NCBI GenBank assembly: GCA_050951095.1
Contig: JBMNIQ010000003.1
Span: 248,001-312,000, forward strand
Length of the DNA stretch: 64,000 nucleotides
Direction: 5' to 3'
Origin: UMGS1519 sp050951095
GTDB taxonomy: Bacteria; Actinomycetota; Coriobacteriia; Coriobacteriales; Eggerthellaceae
Of this stretch, positions 26,097-33,985 are shown piece after piece. How positions within the stretch are numbered: position 1 is the first letter of the stretch; each line of letters starts with the position of its first letter. The notes under the pieces are model-generated. The model saw only the letters and a program-made list of their open reading frames with translations. It was not told where the DNA came from and searched no databases. The translations under genes and the position numbers were made by a program.

Positions 26097-26172
26097 TGGT
26101 GGAGATGAAGGGGTTCGAACCCTCGGCCTCAGCGTTGCGAACGCTGCGCTCTCCCAACTGAGCTACATCCCC
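26097..26172 (-). tRNA. tRNA-Ala (anticodon CGC)
   Basis: A 76-nt cloverleaf reads on the minus strand with acceptor GGGGATG/CATCTCC (one G-U pair), D-arm GCTC...GAGC, anticodon stem CAGCG/CGCTG with loop TTCGCAA, a TTCGAAC T-loop and an encoded CCA end. The anticodon CGC reads GCG alanine codons. It is a single-gene unit with its own terminator. Confidence 0.95.
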
Positions 26173-26341
26173 GAACTGCGAACGAAGCTTATTGTGCCTA
26201 TCTTCGGCGAATCTGTCAAATGTAGGGTGTTTTATGCGGGAATTCTCCAAAGCTTTTGTGCAAAGCACGGCTGCGGTATATTACGGAAACATCGATTATG
26301 CCAGGGCCTGGCACTGTGACCAGGTCGGAAACGAGGTTCTT

Positions 26342-27154
26342 GTGAAAGCTCTGATTCCCGCCGCAGGTTTGGGTTCGCGATTCCTGCCCGCCACGAAGGC
26401 GATTCCGAAGGAAATGCTGCCCGTAGTGGATAAGCCGGTCATCCAATACATCGTAGAGGAGGGCCTGGCAAGCGGTGCCGACGAGGTCGTCATCATCAAC
26501 AGCCATGACAAGAAGGCTATCGAAGAGCACTTTGCGCCGAATCCGAAGCTGGTGGCGCATCTGCGCGCCCACGGCAAGGATTCGTATGCCGATGCCGTAG
26601 AGGCCGCCGGCAACCTGAATGTCAGCTATGTGTATCAGGAAGAGCCGCTGGGCCTGGGCCATGCCGTGCATTGCGCTGCCGAGAAGACGGCCGGCGAGCC
26701 GTTCTACGTGCTGCTGGGCGATGTCATCGTGCCCGAGAACAACATGCTCGTCCGTATGAATGAGGTCAGCGCCGCCCATAACGGCGCCAGCGTCATCGCC
26801 GTCATGGCCGTGCCGGAAGAAGATGTCAGCCGCTTCGGCGTCATCGCCGGCTCGCAGGTGGACGATAACGTGTGGAAGATCGATTCGCTGGTGGAGAAGC
26901 CGCCGGTGGAGGAGGCTCCCTCGAATCTGGCCGTGTTCGGCCGTTACCTGCTTACGCCGCGCGTGATGGAGCTGCTGGCCGAAGTGGAGCCCGGCGCCGG
27001 CGGGGAGATCCAGCTGACGGATGCGCTCGATGCCGTCCTGCGCGAAGAGGAGATGTACGCCCTGGTCGTCGATCCCTCCGAGGGCTTCGACACCGGCACC
27101 GTCGCCACGTGGCTGGAGACGAACAACATCATGAACGCCCGCCGCAACGGCTAG
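26342..27154 (+). CDS. galU: UTP--glucose-1-phosphate uridylyltransferase
   Basis: GalU makes UDP-glucose for glycans and glycolipids. The 270 aa protein starts KALIPAAGLGSRFLPATK, the nucleotide-binding signature, and has VVDKPVIQYIVEE, QEEPLGLGHAV, LLGDVI and GGEIQLTDAL. The GTG at 26342 is chosen because an ACGAGG site lies just upstream and similarity begins there; 50 in-frame codons upstream lack similarity. It is a little shorter than the usual 290-300 aa. It is transcribed alone and followed by a hairpin terminator. Confidence 0.93.
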   Translation: MKALIPAAGLGSRFLPATKAIPKEMLPVVDKPVIQYIVEEGLASGADEVVIINSHDKKAIEEHFAPNPKLVAHLRAHGKDSYADAVEAAGNLNVSYVYQEEPLGLGHAVHCAAEKTAGEPFYVLLGDVIVPENNMLVRMNEVSAAHNGASVIAVMAVPEEDVSRFGVIAGSQVDDNVWKIDSLVEKPPVEEAPSNLAVFGRYLLTPRVMELLAEVEPGAGGEIQLTDALDAVLREEEMYALVVDPSEGFDTGTVATWLETNNIMNARRNG

Positions 27155-27170
27155 CGGCTGCGTTCCCTCC

Positions 27171-27211
27171 GGTCCGGCCTCGGGTGCGCATCCGATGCCG
27201 GACCGGCTTTT
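27171..27211 (+). terminator. Terminator after galU
   Basis: GGTCCGGC and GCCGGACC arms close an 18-nt loop that itself folds, followed by GGCTTTTA. A TATACT box (27213-27218) for the next gene follows at once. Confidence 0.7.
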
Positions 27212-27244
27212 ATATACTTCCGTTGCCGAAAGGGTTCGATTGCC

Positions 27245-28153
27245 ATGCCCGATATCGAAATGCGATTCCATAAGGACGTCCTGGTGCTTTCCGCGCCGCC
27301 GGACGCCACGCTGCGCCGCTACCAGGCCGATCCCGAGCTCGACCGCGAGTTCTTCAACCTGCTGGAGCCCGAGACGCTGACGGACATCATGCGCTTCGAG
27401 CAGATTGCCGGCGCGCAGTGCCTGGTCACGGGCACGGAGGGCATCACGCATGCCCGCTTGGCGCATCAGCGCCTGGAAGAGCAGTCGGGGGCCATTGCGC
27501 AGGCGGCCCTGGCAATTGCCGCCGAATTGACGCCGCAGCATATCATTGCGCAGATCGGTCCCACGAACCTTCCCCTGGATCCTTCCAGCCGCGCATCCCT
27601 GAAGCAGAACCGCAACCAATATGCCCAGGCGGCGCGCGATTTCGGCGAAGACGGGTTCGATGCGTTCCTCCTGGACGGCATGATCAGCATCGCGGACTTG
27701 AAATGCGCGCTCATGGGCGTGCGCATGGTGACGGACAAGCCCGTTATGGCGACGGTGCCGGTTGATGCGGAAGGCAAGGTACTCGGCCGCGACGAGACGT
27801 TCGCAGACGCCGTATCCGCCATGGCCGACCTGCAGGCCGACGTGGTGGGCTTGACCACGGCCGCGCCGGCGGATGCCGCCGTCGAGCTGGTGAAGCAGGC
27901 TGCGCAGGCATGCGACCTGCCCATTCTGGTGCAGTTGGCCGTGGGCGAGCACGATGCGCACGATGTGAACCCGGGTTTCCGCCCCGTCATCCTGACGCCG
28001 GACAATCCGTATCGCACGACGGATGCCGTGTTCGAGGCCGTGCCGCCGCTGGTAGCGGCCGGTGCCCAGTTCCTGCGCTGCGTCGGCCAGGCCACGGCCT
28101 CGTATACCGGGGCATTGGCCATTGCCTCCATGGGCATGGACGCCGTTCGCTAG
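27245..28153 (+). CDS. Homocysteine S-methyltransferase-like protein lacking the usual zinc cysteines
   Basis: This 302 aa protein resembles the N-terminal homocysteine-binding barrel of MetH: LLEPETLTDIMRFEQIAGAQ, a TGTEGITHARL segment where TNTFG would be, AQIGPT, and a C-terminal LVAAGAQFLRCVGQ in place of the GGCCGT zinc motif. Cobalamin-dependent and related enzymes bind zinc through one Cys in a GVNC-type motif and a Cys pair near the C-terminus. Here the first position reads VGLTT and the pair is reduced to one Cys. Catalysis by the usual route is therefore doubtful; a scaffold or changed activity is possible. An 87-aa gene follows 12 nt later. Confidence 0.6.
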   Translation: MPDIEMRFHKDVLVLSAPPDATLRRYQADPELDREFFNLLEPETLTDIMRFEQIAGAQCLVTGTEGITHARLAHQRLEEQSGAIAQAALAIAAELTPQHIIAQIGPTNLPLDPSSRASLKQNRNQYAQAARDFGEDGFDAFLLDGMISIADLKCALMGVRMVTDKPVMATVPVDAEGKVLGRDETFADAVSAMADLQADVVGLTTAAPADAAVELVKQAAQACDLPILVQLAVGEHDAHDVNPGFRPVILTPDNPYRTTDAVFEAVPPLVAAGAQFLRCVGQATASYTGALAIASMGMDAVR

Positions 28154-28165
28154 GGGGGATGCGCC

Positions 28166-28429
28166 ATGGCATATGACGACTACGGCTTGGAGCACAGCCC
28201 CGACTACGGCATGATGCAGCGGCTTGTGGACACGCTGTTCAAGACGGCGGAATGGGTCGACCGCCTGGACGCCATCGTGCTGGGCGAATCCATGGACCTG
28301 CCCGCCGACCTGATAGAGATCATCGAACTGCTGCCGCCCGGCAGCTACAACCGCATCACGTTGTGCGACCAGCTGAACTCCGCCATCAACGGCCATGCCT
28401 GGGGGATGGTCTACGGCACCGTGAAATAG
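28166..28429 (+). CDS. Small hypothetical protein downstream of the methyltransferase-like gene
   Basis: This 87 aa acidic protein has no signal peptide or membrane segment. It has an amphipathic first half (YGMMQRLVDTLFKTAEWVDRL) and ends in GMVYGTVK. No family is recognised. It lies 12 nt after the methyltransferase-like gene with GGGGGAT upstream and before a terminator, so the two form a two-gene unit and may act together. Codon use matches neighbouring genes. Confidence 0.65.
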   Translation: MAYDDYGLEHSPDYGMMQRLVDTLFKTAEWVDRLDAIVLGESMDLPADLIEIIELLPPGSYNRITLCDQLNSAINGHAWGMVYGTVK

Positions 28430-28458
28430 CGCGCGCTTTCCCTCTTGCGTTGCATGCA

Positions 28459-28480
28459 AGCGGCCTTCGGGCCGCTTTTT
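28459..28480 (+). terminator. Intrinsic terminator of the two-gene methyltransferase-like unit
   Basis: AGCGGCC and GGCCGCT arms around a TTCG tetraloop, followed by TTTT. Confidence 0.85.
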
Positions 28481-28641
28481 GCGGTATGTCCCAGAGAACA
28501 TGCTCGCCGGCAGCCTGCGTGCGTCCCGACGGGATTGTGGAATCGGGGGCGCTTTCGAAACACCTCGCGCGAACGCGTTCCTTTTGCGCTATCGTCGTAG
28601 GGGAATCGTGCAAACACACTACGCAATCACAGGATGGCGCG

Positions 28642-29910
28642 ATGAATCAGAGAGAAGACACGGGTCATATAACGGGGGACCGCATCGTTCTCGGGGAATT
28701 CCCCGGCATCGGCCCCGATGTTGCCGCGACCTTCAACGTGCCTGCGCGCGTCGTGGTTGCGAACATGGAGAAGGCCCGGGCAGTGCCGGACTTGGAGCCG
28801 GCAAAAGGCGCGCCCGTGCGCGAACCGGTCTCTCCCGAGCATCGCATCGCCTCGCGCGGCATGCTGCACAACGTGAACGGCCGCCTGAACGTGTGCGGCT
28901 GGATGCCCGTTCCGCTGCTGCGCTACGATCGTTCCCGCATAAAGGGCGCCCGGCTGCGCGTGAAGGAATGGGATCGGTACCTGATCAACGACGACGAGTA
29001 CGCCCTGTGGGTCACGGTGGCGAACCTCGGCTACGCGGCACTCGTGTCTGCCCAGGTCACGAACCTGGTGCATCCGTCATCGCATACCGTCTCCATCATT
29101 ACGCCGCTGCTGGGCAAGCGTCTGACGCTGCCCGCGAACAGCATGGGCGGCATCACGGAATTCGAGAACCGCCGCGGCCGCTTCCTGTGCCGCGCCCAGA
29201 ACGACGAGCGGCGCATCATCGCGCGCTTCGACGAATTCCTTGACGGGGAATCCCTGGCCATCGACGCGCTGCTGGATTGCGCGCCGCGGGAATCGCTGTC
29301 GAACGTGCTGGCTTGTCCCGACGACGAGAAGTCGTTCCATTACCACCGCGTCGTGCCCGCCATGCGCGCCAGCGGCAGCTTCAAGGTGGGCCGCCGGGTG
29401 CACGGATTCAGCCCCACGCGGTCGTTCGGCCTGTTCGGCTGGAACCGCGGCGTATTGCCGTACGAGAACGAGTTCCGCTGGGCCGCTGCACAGGGCTGGC
29501 AGGACGGCAAGGGCGGCAGCGCGTGCGACACGCATAAGGTGGGCCTGCAGTTCGTCCAGGGCATGGACGAGCGCCACGCCACGCAGAACGCCTTCTTCGT
29601 TGACGGGCGGGTGGTGAAGCTGGGCGAAGCAACCATCGACATCCCTGCCGCCGATGTCTCCACGGACGGGAAATCGCTTTCCGACCGCTTCGATATGCTG
29701 GGCGCCTGGCGCATCTCCGATCGCGACGGGCAGGTGGACCTGACGTTCGTGCCGGCGAAGGATACGGCGGAATACGTGAACGCATATGCCATGCTCGTCG
29801 ACCGCCATCAGGTGTTCGGCGATTTCTCCGGCACGGTGACGGTGGACGGCCGCCCGTTCGTGCTGCGCAACCTGCACGGCACAACGGCCATCGAGCATAC
29901 GCGGCTGTAG
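28642..29910 (+). CDS. DUF2804 family protein
   Basis: This 422 aa soluble protein has the DUF2804 layout: an N-terminal RGMLHNVNGRLNVCGWMPVP segment, a YALWVTVANLGYAALVS strand set, and the family hallmark SFGLFGWNRGVLPYENEFRWAAAQ, quoted from its core. The fold is predicted to be mostly beta and lipocalin/hydroxyneurosporene-synthase-like; the function is unknown. The ATG at 28642 has AGGA seven bases upstream; the open frame extends 130 codons further 5' across the previous terminator, which excludes that part. It is monocistronic and convergent with the 6S-like RNA. Confidence 0.82.
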   Translation: MNQREDTGHITGDRIVLGEFPGIGPDVAATFNVPARVVVANMEKARAVPDLEPAKGAPVREPVSPEHRIASRGMLHNVNGRLNVCGWMPVPLLRYDRSRIKGARLRVKEWDRYLINDDEYALWVTVANLGYAALVSAQVTNLVHPSSHTVSIITPLLGKRLTLPANSMGGITEFENRRGRFLCRAQNDERRIIARFDEFLDGESLAIDALLDCAPRESLSNVLACPDDEKSFHYHRVVPAMRASGSFKVGRRVHGFSPTRSFGLFGWNRGVLPYENEFRWAAAQGWQDGKGGSACDTHKVGLQFVQGMDERHATQNAFFVDGRVVKLGEATIDIPAADVSTDGKSLSDRFDMLGAWRISDRDGQVDLTFVPAKDTAEYVNAYAMLVDRHQVFGDFSGTVTVDGRPFVLRNLHGTTAIEHTRL

Positions 29911-29987
29911 GCGAAACGGAACACGGCTGCACCCTTACGGAACGGGTGCGGGAAAGGCGCGGTAGGAAGACCGGGGAACCGGGCAGC

Positions 29988-30160
29988 AAAAAGGCCCACC
30001 CTCAGCCAAAGGATGAACCCACCTCGTACAGGTGGGTGCCCGCAGCGGGCTTCCTGGCTTTCGCACCAACGGGCGCGAATCCCCATTTCACCAGCAATAT
30101 GAGGCTCCCTTTATAATTGCATCGGTCCATCGCAAAATATGAAACCAAGGGCAGAACCTG
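29988..30160 (-). ncRNA. ssrS: Structured small RNA, probable 6S RNA
   Basis: The minus strand carries a folded RNA ending in GGCCTTTTT. A long closing helix pairs CCTCA with TGAGG and GGTGAA with TTCATCC, and encloses a TTCGC/GCGAA hairpin, a GCCCG/CGGGC hairpin and a CCCACCT/AGGTGGG hairpin. TATACT at 30166-30171 would give about 170 nt, normal for 6S RNA. A nearer TATAAA at 30110-30115 would give about 115 nt. The C-rich CACCCACCT hairpin and the location beside rarA (as in Bacillus, where 6S lies next to the rarA homologue) support 6S, the RNA that mimics an open promoter and traps sigma-A polymerase. The family call is inference. Confidence 0.55.
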
Positions 30161-30268
30161 GTTAGAGTATAGAATCGCCCTCACGCCAATAAAAGGCTTG
30201 ACATTGCGGATGCTATGCACAACGTTTACGAACGTTTCGAATTGCCCGAAAAGCACGAACATCTGTGC

Positions 30269-30274
30269 TATAGT
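30269..30274 (+). promoter_or_regulatory. -10 box of rarA (leaderless arrangement)
   Basis: TATAGT lies eight bases before the rarA ATG, with no ribosome binding site between. Confidence 0.55.
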
Positions 30275-30282
30275 TCTGGGTC

Positions 30283-31644
30283 ATGGATACGCTATTCAGT
30301 GAATTGGACAACCAGGCCCGCAACAAGGTGGCGCCGTTGGCGGTGCGCATGCGCCCCGAGACGCTGGACGACCTTGTGGGGCAGGAGCAGGCCGTCGGGC
30401 CGGGCAGCTGGTTGCGCTCCGCCATCGAGAACGACCGCCTGACCTCCGTCATCCTGTACGGACCCGCCGGTACGGGCAAGACGTCCATCGCGCATGTCAT
30501 TGCGAACACCACGAAGGCGGCGTTCGTGGAAGTCTCTGCCGTCGGCGGCACCGTTTCCGACCTGCGCCGCGAAATCGACGCAGCGGAGAAGCGGCTGCTG
30601 ATGAACGGGACCCGTACGATCCTGTTCGTGGACGAGATCCACCGCTTCAACCGCAGCCAGCAGGATGCGCTGCTGCATGCGGTGGAGGACCGCATCGTCA
30701 TCCTGGTGGGCGCCACGACGGAGAACCCGTTCTTCGAAGTGAATTCCGCCCTTATCTCGCGCAGCCGCGTAGTCGAGCTCACAGCGCTTTCCGACGATGC
30801 CATCAGCGCCATGTTGGACCGGGCGCTGGCATCCGAGAAGGGCTTCCGCGGCACGTACGCCCTGACGCCCCAGGCGCGCGACGCGCTCATCGTCATCTCC
30901 GGCGGCGACGGTCGCAGCGCGCTTACCACGTTGGAGCTTGCCGCGGCGCTGCTTCCCCCGGGAACGCCGGACGCGCCCGCATCCATCGGCGTCGACGAGG
31001 TACACCATGCGAACCCGCATCGGGCGCTGTCGTACGACAAAGACAAGGACATGCATTACGACATCATCTCCGCGTTCATCAAGTCCATGCGCGGGTCTGA
31101 CCCGGATGCCGCCCTGTACTGGCTGGCGCGCATGATCGACGGGGGAGAGGATCCGAAGTTCATCGCCCGCCGCATGATGATCCAGGCAAGCGAAGATGTG
31201 GGGCTGGCGGACCCGCAGGCGTTCCTGATCGCGGAGGCCGCATTCAAGTCTGCCGAGGTCATCGGCTATCCGGAATGCCGCATCAACTTGGCGGAGGCGG
31301 CCATCTACATCGCGCTTGCCCCGAAGAGCAATGCGTGCGAGGCGGGCATCGACGCCGCGCTCGCGGAGGTGCGCAAGGGGCCGCGCCGCGACGTGCCGTC
31401 GTATCTGCGCGACCGGCACCGTCCCGGTTCCGAGAACTACGGCGAGTACCGGTACCCGCACGACTATCCCAGCGGATGGGTGGACCAGCGCTATCTTCCC
31501 GAAGGGCTGGAGCGCGGATGCTTCTACCATCCCACGGAGCGCGGGTGGGAGGCGTTCCGCCAAGAAGCCACGGCCCGCGACCGCAAGCCGGCGCCGCCGC
31601 GCGGAAAGCAGCCGGGTCAAGATTCCCGGTCCGCATCCGAGTAA
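30283..31644 (+). CDS. rarA: Replication-associated recombination protein A (AAA+ ATPase)
   Basis: RarA (MgsA) is a clamp-loader-like ATPase acting at stalled replication forks. The 453 aa protein has Walker A GPAGTGKTS (60-68), Walker B ILFVDEIHRFN, the sensor segment VGATTENPFFEVN and the C-terminal tetramer domain with SPDAALYWLARM-like SDPDAALYWLARMI. Its length matches E. coli RarA. The ATG is close to a TATAGT box, so the message may be leaderless. A DUF948 gene follows after 86 nt. Confidence 0.95.
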   Translation: MDTLFSELDNQARNKVAPLAVRMRPETLDDLVGQEQAVGPGSWLRSAIENDRLTSVILYGPAGTGKTSIAHVIANTTKAAFVEVSAVGGTVSDLRREIDAAEKRLLMNGTRTILFVDEIHRFNRSQQDALLHAVEDRIVILVGATTENPFFEVNSALISRSRVVELTALSDDAISAMLDRALASEKGFRGTYALTPQARDALIVISGGDGRSALTTLELAAALLPPGTPDAPASIGVDEVHHANPHRALSYDKDKDMHYDIISAFIKSMRGSDPDAALYWLARMIDGGEDPKFIARRMMIQASEDVGLADPQAFLIAEAAFKSAEVIGYPECRINLAEAAIYIALAPKSNACEAGIDAALAEVRKGPRRDVPSYLRDRHRPGSENYGEYRYPHDYPSGWVDQRYLPEGLERGCFYHPTERGWEAFRQEATARDRKPAPPRGKQPGQDSRSASE

Positions 31645-31730
31645 GGGCTTCGTTACCCTTCGATATGCGCACCTCAGTTTCCGCGGCTCCGTGATATAGT
31701 CGAACGTATACGGATATAAGGAGGGTGATC

Positions 31731-32282
31731 ATGGATATCATCAATGCGGCGCTGCCCGTGGTCTTCATCATCGTGGGCATCGTTCTCGTCTGGTTCGTCG
31801 TGGAATTGGCCATCACCGTGCGCAAGGCGCGCACCACCATCGACGATCTGAAGGCCGAGGTGGATCCCATCATCGCCAATGCGAACGAGATCGTCGAATC
31901 CGCGAAGCCCGCTATCGACAAGGTGGATCCGCTCGTTGACCGCGTACAGCTGACCGTGGATGCAGCGAACTTGGAGATCATGCGCGTCGACCAGATTCTC
32001 GAAGACGTCACCCAGATCACCGACACTGTCTCCACAGCAACGGTTGCCGTGGACAAGGTTGCCCAGGCGCCCGTGAGTGCCGTGGAGAACCTTTCGAACC
32101 GCATCCGCGATGCCTTCAAGCCGCGCCGTGCCAGCAGCGTGTCCCGCGCACTGGGCGGCCAGAAGGAAGCCGCCGAGGCGCAGGCGCAGACGGAACGCGT
32201 CGAAGCCGAGGTGGAGGTTTCCGAGGCACCTGCCGAAAAGCCGGCGCACGCGGCCGAGAATACGGCGAAAGCCCAGGACTAG
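31731..32282 (+). CDS. DUF948-like single-pass membrane protein
   Basis: This 183 aa protein has an N-terminal transmembrane helix (about 5-30, VVFIIVGIVLVWFVVEL) followed by a long helical region with repeated Val/Asp heptads (KVDPLVDRVQLTVDAANLEIMRV) and a charged Ala/Glu tail. DUF948 proteins such as Bacillus YtxG have this design and are linked to stress or envelope functions; the role is unknown. AAGGAGGGTGATC before the ATG at 31731 is a near-perfect ribosome binding site. The AI-2E transporter gene follows within 40 nt. Confidence 0.75.
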   Translation: MDIINAALPVVFIIVGIVLVWFVVELAITVRKARTTIDDLKAEVDPIIANANEIVESAKPAIDKVDPLVDRVQLTVDAANLEIMRVDQILEDVTQITDTVSTATVAVDKVAQAPVSAVENLSNRIRDAFKPRRASSVSRALGGQKEAAEAQAQTERVEAEVEVSEAPAEKPAHAAENTAKAQD

Positions 32283-32319
32283 CGTTCTGAGCAACGCCGA
32301 AGACAAGAATTACCCGCAC

Positions 32320-33723
32320 ATGCCAGAACCCACGTTGCCCGAGACGAGCGAAGCGGAGGCGTCTACCGCGAAGTGGCGCAAGCGCTTCTACCTGCTGGGC
32401 ACGTTGGCTCTGGCATGCGTGCTCATCTACGTCCTGGGCGTGGTCATGGGGGTGCTGGCGCTTCCGCTGAGCATCCTGGTCTGGTGCGTCATCTTCATAT
32501 TCTGCCTGTACCCGCTCGTGGATTGGCTGCAGGAGCGCGGCATCAAGCGCGGGTTGGGCACCACCATCGCCTATGTCGTCATGATCGCCATCGTGGCATT
32601 GGCCGTGTGGCTGGGCGTCTCGCCCGTCTTCGGCCTCAGCGACCAGTTCGAGTCCATCAACGACAGCATCCCGGCGTACAGCCAGCAGTTCATGGACTGG
32701 TACCAGGGCCTGGCGAATCGCTATTCCGCGCTGTTCCAGAACGGCGTCGTCCAACAGGCCGTCCAAAGCGCGTCGGATTCGTTCTACCAGGCCACCGGAT
32801 CGTTCTCGAATGCGCTGGCAAGCGGCATCGTGAACTTCGGCACGTTCCTGGTGAACTCGTGCATCGTCATCGGCTTCGCCCTGGTCATCTCGTTCTGGAT
32901 CCTCATGGACCTGCCCGGCATCCGCCGCGAGGCGCGCCGCCTGGTGAATCCCGCGCATGCCGACGACTTCTCCGTCATCTCGCATACGTTCAACCGCTCC
33001 ATCGGCGGCTACATCAAGGGAACGTTGCTGCAGTGCCTCATCATCGGCGTGGCCTGCGGCATCGGCTATGCCATCATCGGCGTGCCGAACGCGGCTGCAT
33101 GCGGCGTGATCACGGGCATCCTGAACATCATCCCGGTCGTGGGTCCGTGGCTGGGCGGCATCGTGGCCGGCGGCATCGGCCTCATGAACAGCCCGACGGT
33201 GGCGGTCATCGCCATCATCATCGCTATTATCGTTCAGCAGGTTGTGTACACGTTCATCTCGCCCATCATCATGCGCGACGCCGTGGACATCCATCCGGCG
33301 CTGATGATCTTCGCGCTGATGTGCGGCTCGGCCATCGGCATGTACATGGGCGGGCTGATGGGGAACATCATCGGCATGCTTGCCGCCGTACCGCTCACGG
33401 CGGCGGGAAAATCGCTGTTCGTGTACTTCTACGAGCAGCGCACTGGCCGCCAGATCGTGTCGGAGGACGGCGTGTTCTTCAAGGCGGATGTTGCCGCGGG
33501 CAGCGCGGCGGATCCGCAGTCGGATGCGACGGCCCATGCCCCGCAGCCGCAGATGGACAAGAAGCTGCCGTTCCTGCGTCACCATCCGGCGCGCCATCGC
33601 ACGCCCGAACAGGAGCTTCGCGACCGCGAGCGGCGCGACCGCGACCGCCTCTCGAATTGCCGGGCCGCCGAATGCGATGCGGCCGATCGCGATGCGCGGC
33701 ATCATACGGACGGCGGCGAGTAG
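32320..33723 (+). CDS. AI-2E family transporter
   Basis: This 467 aa polytopic protein has about eight transmembrane segments and the family signature GVITGILNIIPVVGPWLGG followed by QQVVYTFISPIIMRDAVDIHP. Family members are proposed exporters or exchangers (autoinducer-2, Na+/H+, others), so the substrate is unknown. A charged C-terminal tail of about 85 residues rich in Arg/Asp is cytoplasmic. The ATG at 32320 begins the last possible start before the first hydrophobic segment; earlier in-frame codons overlap the DUF948 gene. The start is only moderately certain, since no clear ribosome binding site is seen. Confidence 0.82.
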   Translation: MPEPTLPETSEAEASTAKWRKRFYLLGTLALACVLIYVLGVVMGVLALPLSILVWCVIFIFCLYPLVDWLQERGIKRGLGTTIAYVVMIAIVALAVWLGVSPVFGLSDQFESINDSIPAYSQQFMDWYQGLANRYSALFQNGVVQQAVQSASDSFYQATGSFSNALASGIVNFGTFLVNSCIVIGFALVISFWILMDLPGIRREARRLVNPAHADDFSVISHTFNRSIGGYIKGTLLQCLIIGVACGIGYAIIGVPNAAACGVITGILNIIPVVGPWLGGIVAGGIGLMNSPTVAVIAIIIAIIVQQVVYTFISPIIMRDAVDIHPALMIFALMCGSAIGMYMGGLMGNIIGMLAAVPLTAAGKSLFVYFYEQRTGRQIVSEDGVFFKADVAAGSAADPQSDATAHAPQPQMDKKLPFLRHHPARHRTPEQELRDRERRDRDRLSNCRAAECDAADRDARHHTDGGE

Positions 33724-33985
33724 GCCCTGCAGGTTCTTCGCCTGCCCTGTACGCTTTCTGCGGGCGGGAACGGGCGCGACTCGTTTCTCCGCCGTGTTCG
33801 GCACGCGCATGCGCGGCAGCCGTCCTGCTGTTGCGAGAAGGCTCCGTACGCAAGGAAAACAGATGAACAAATCGAGCTGCCCCTATGCACTGCGCGAAAG
33901 GGCGTTAATATAGCCTGTGATTATTTTCCAACGGGAATTGAAGGGCGGGGAGACAGCTACTCCGCCAGTCTGGAGAGTTGAAGCT

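Noticed and set aside
26192..26341. 50-codon 5' extension of galU
   Set aside because: No similarity upstream of the GTG at 26342, and the ribosome binding site lies just before that codon.
28252..28641. 130-codon 5' extension of the DUF2804 gene
   Set aside because: It crosses the small-protein gene end and a strong terminator; similarity begins only after ATG 28642.
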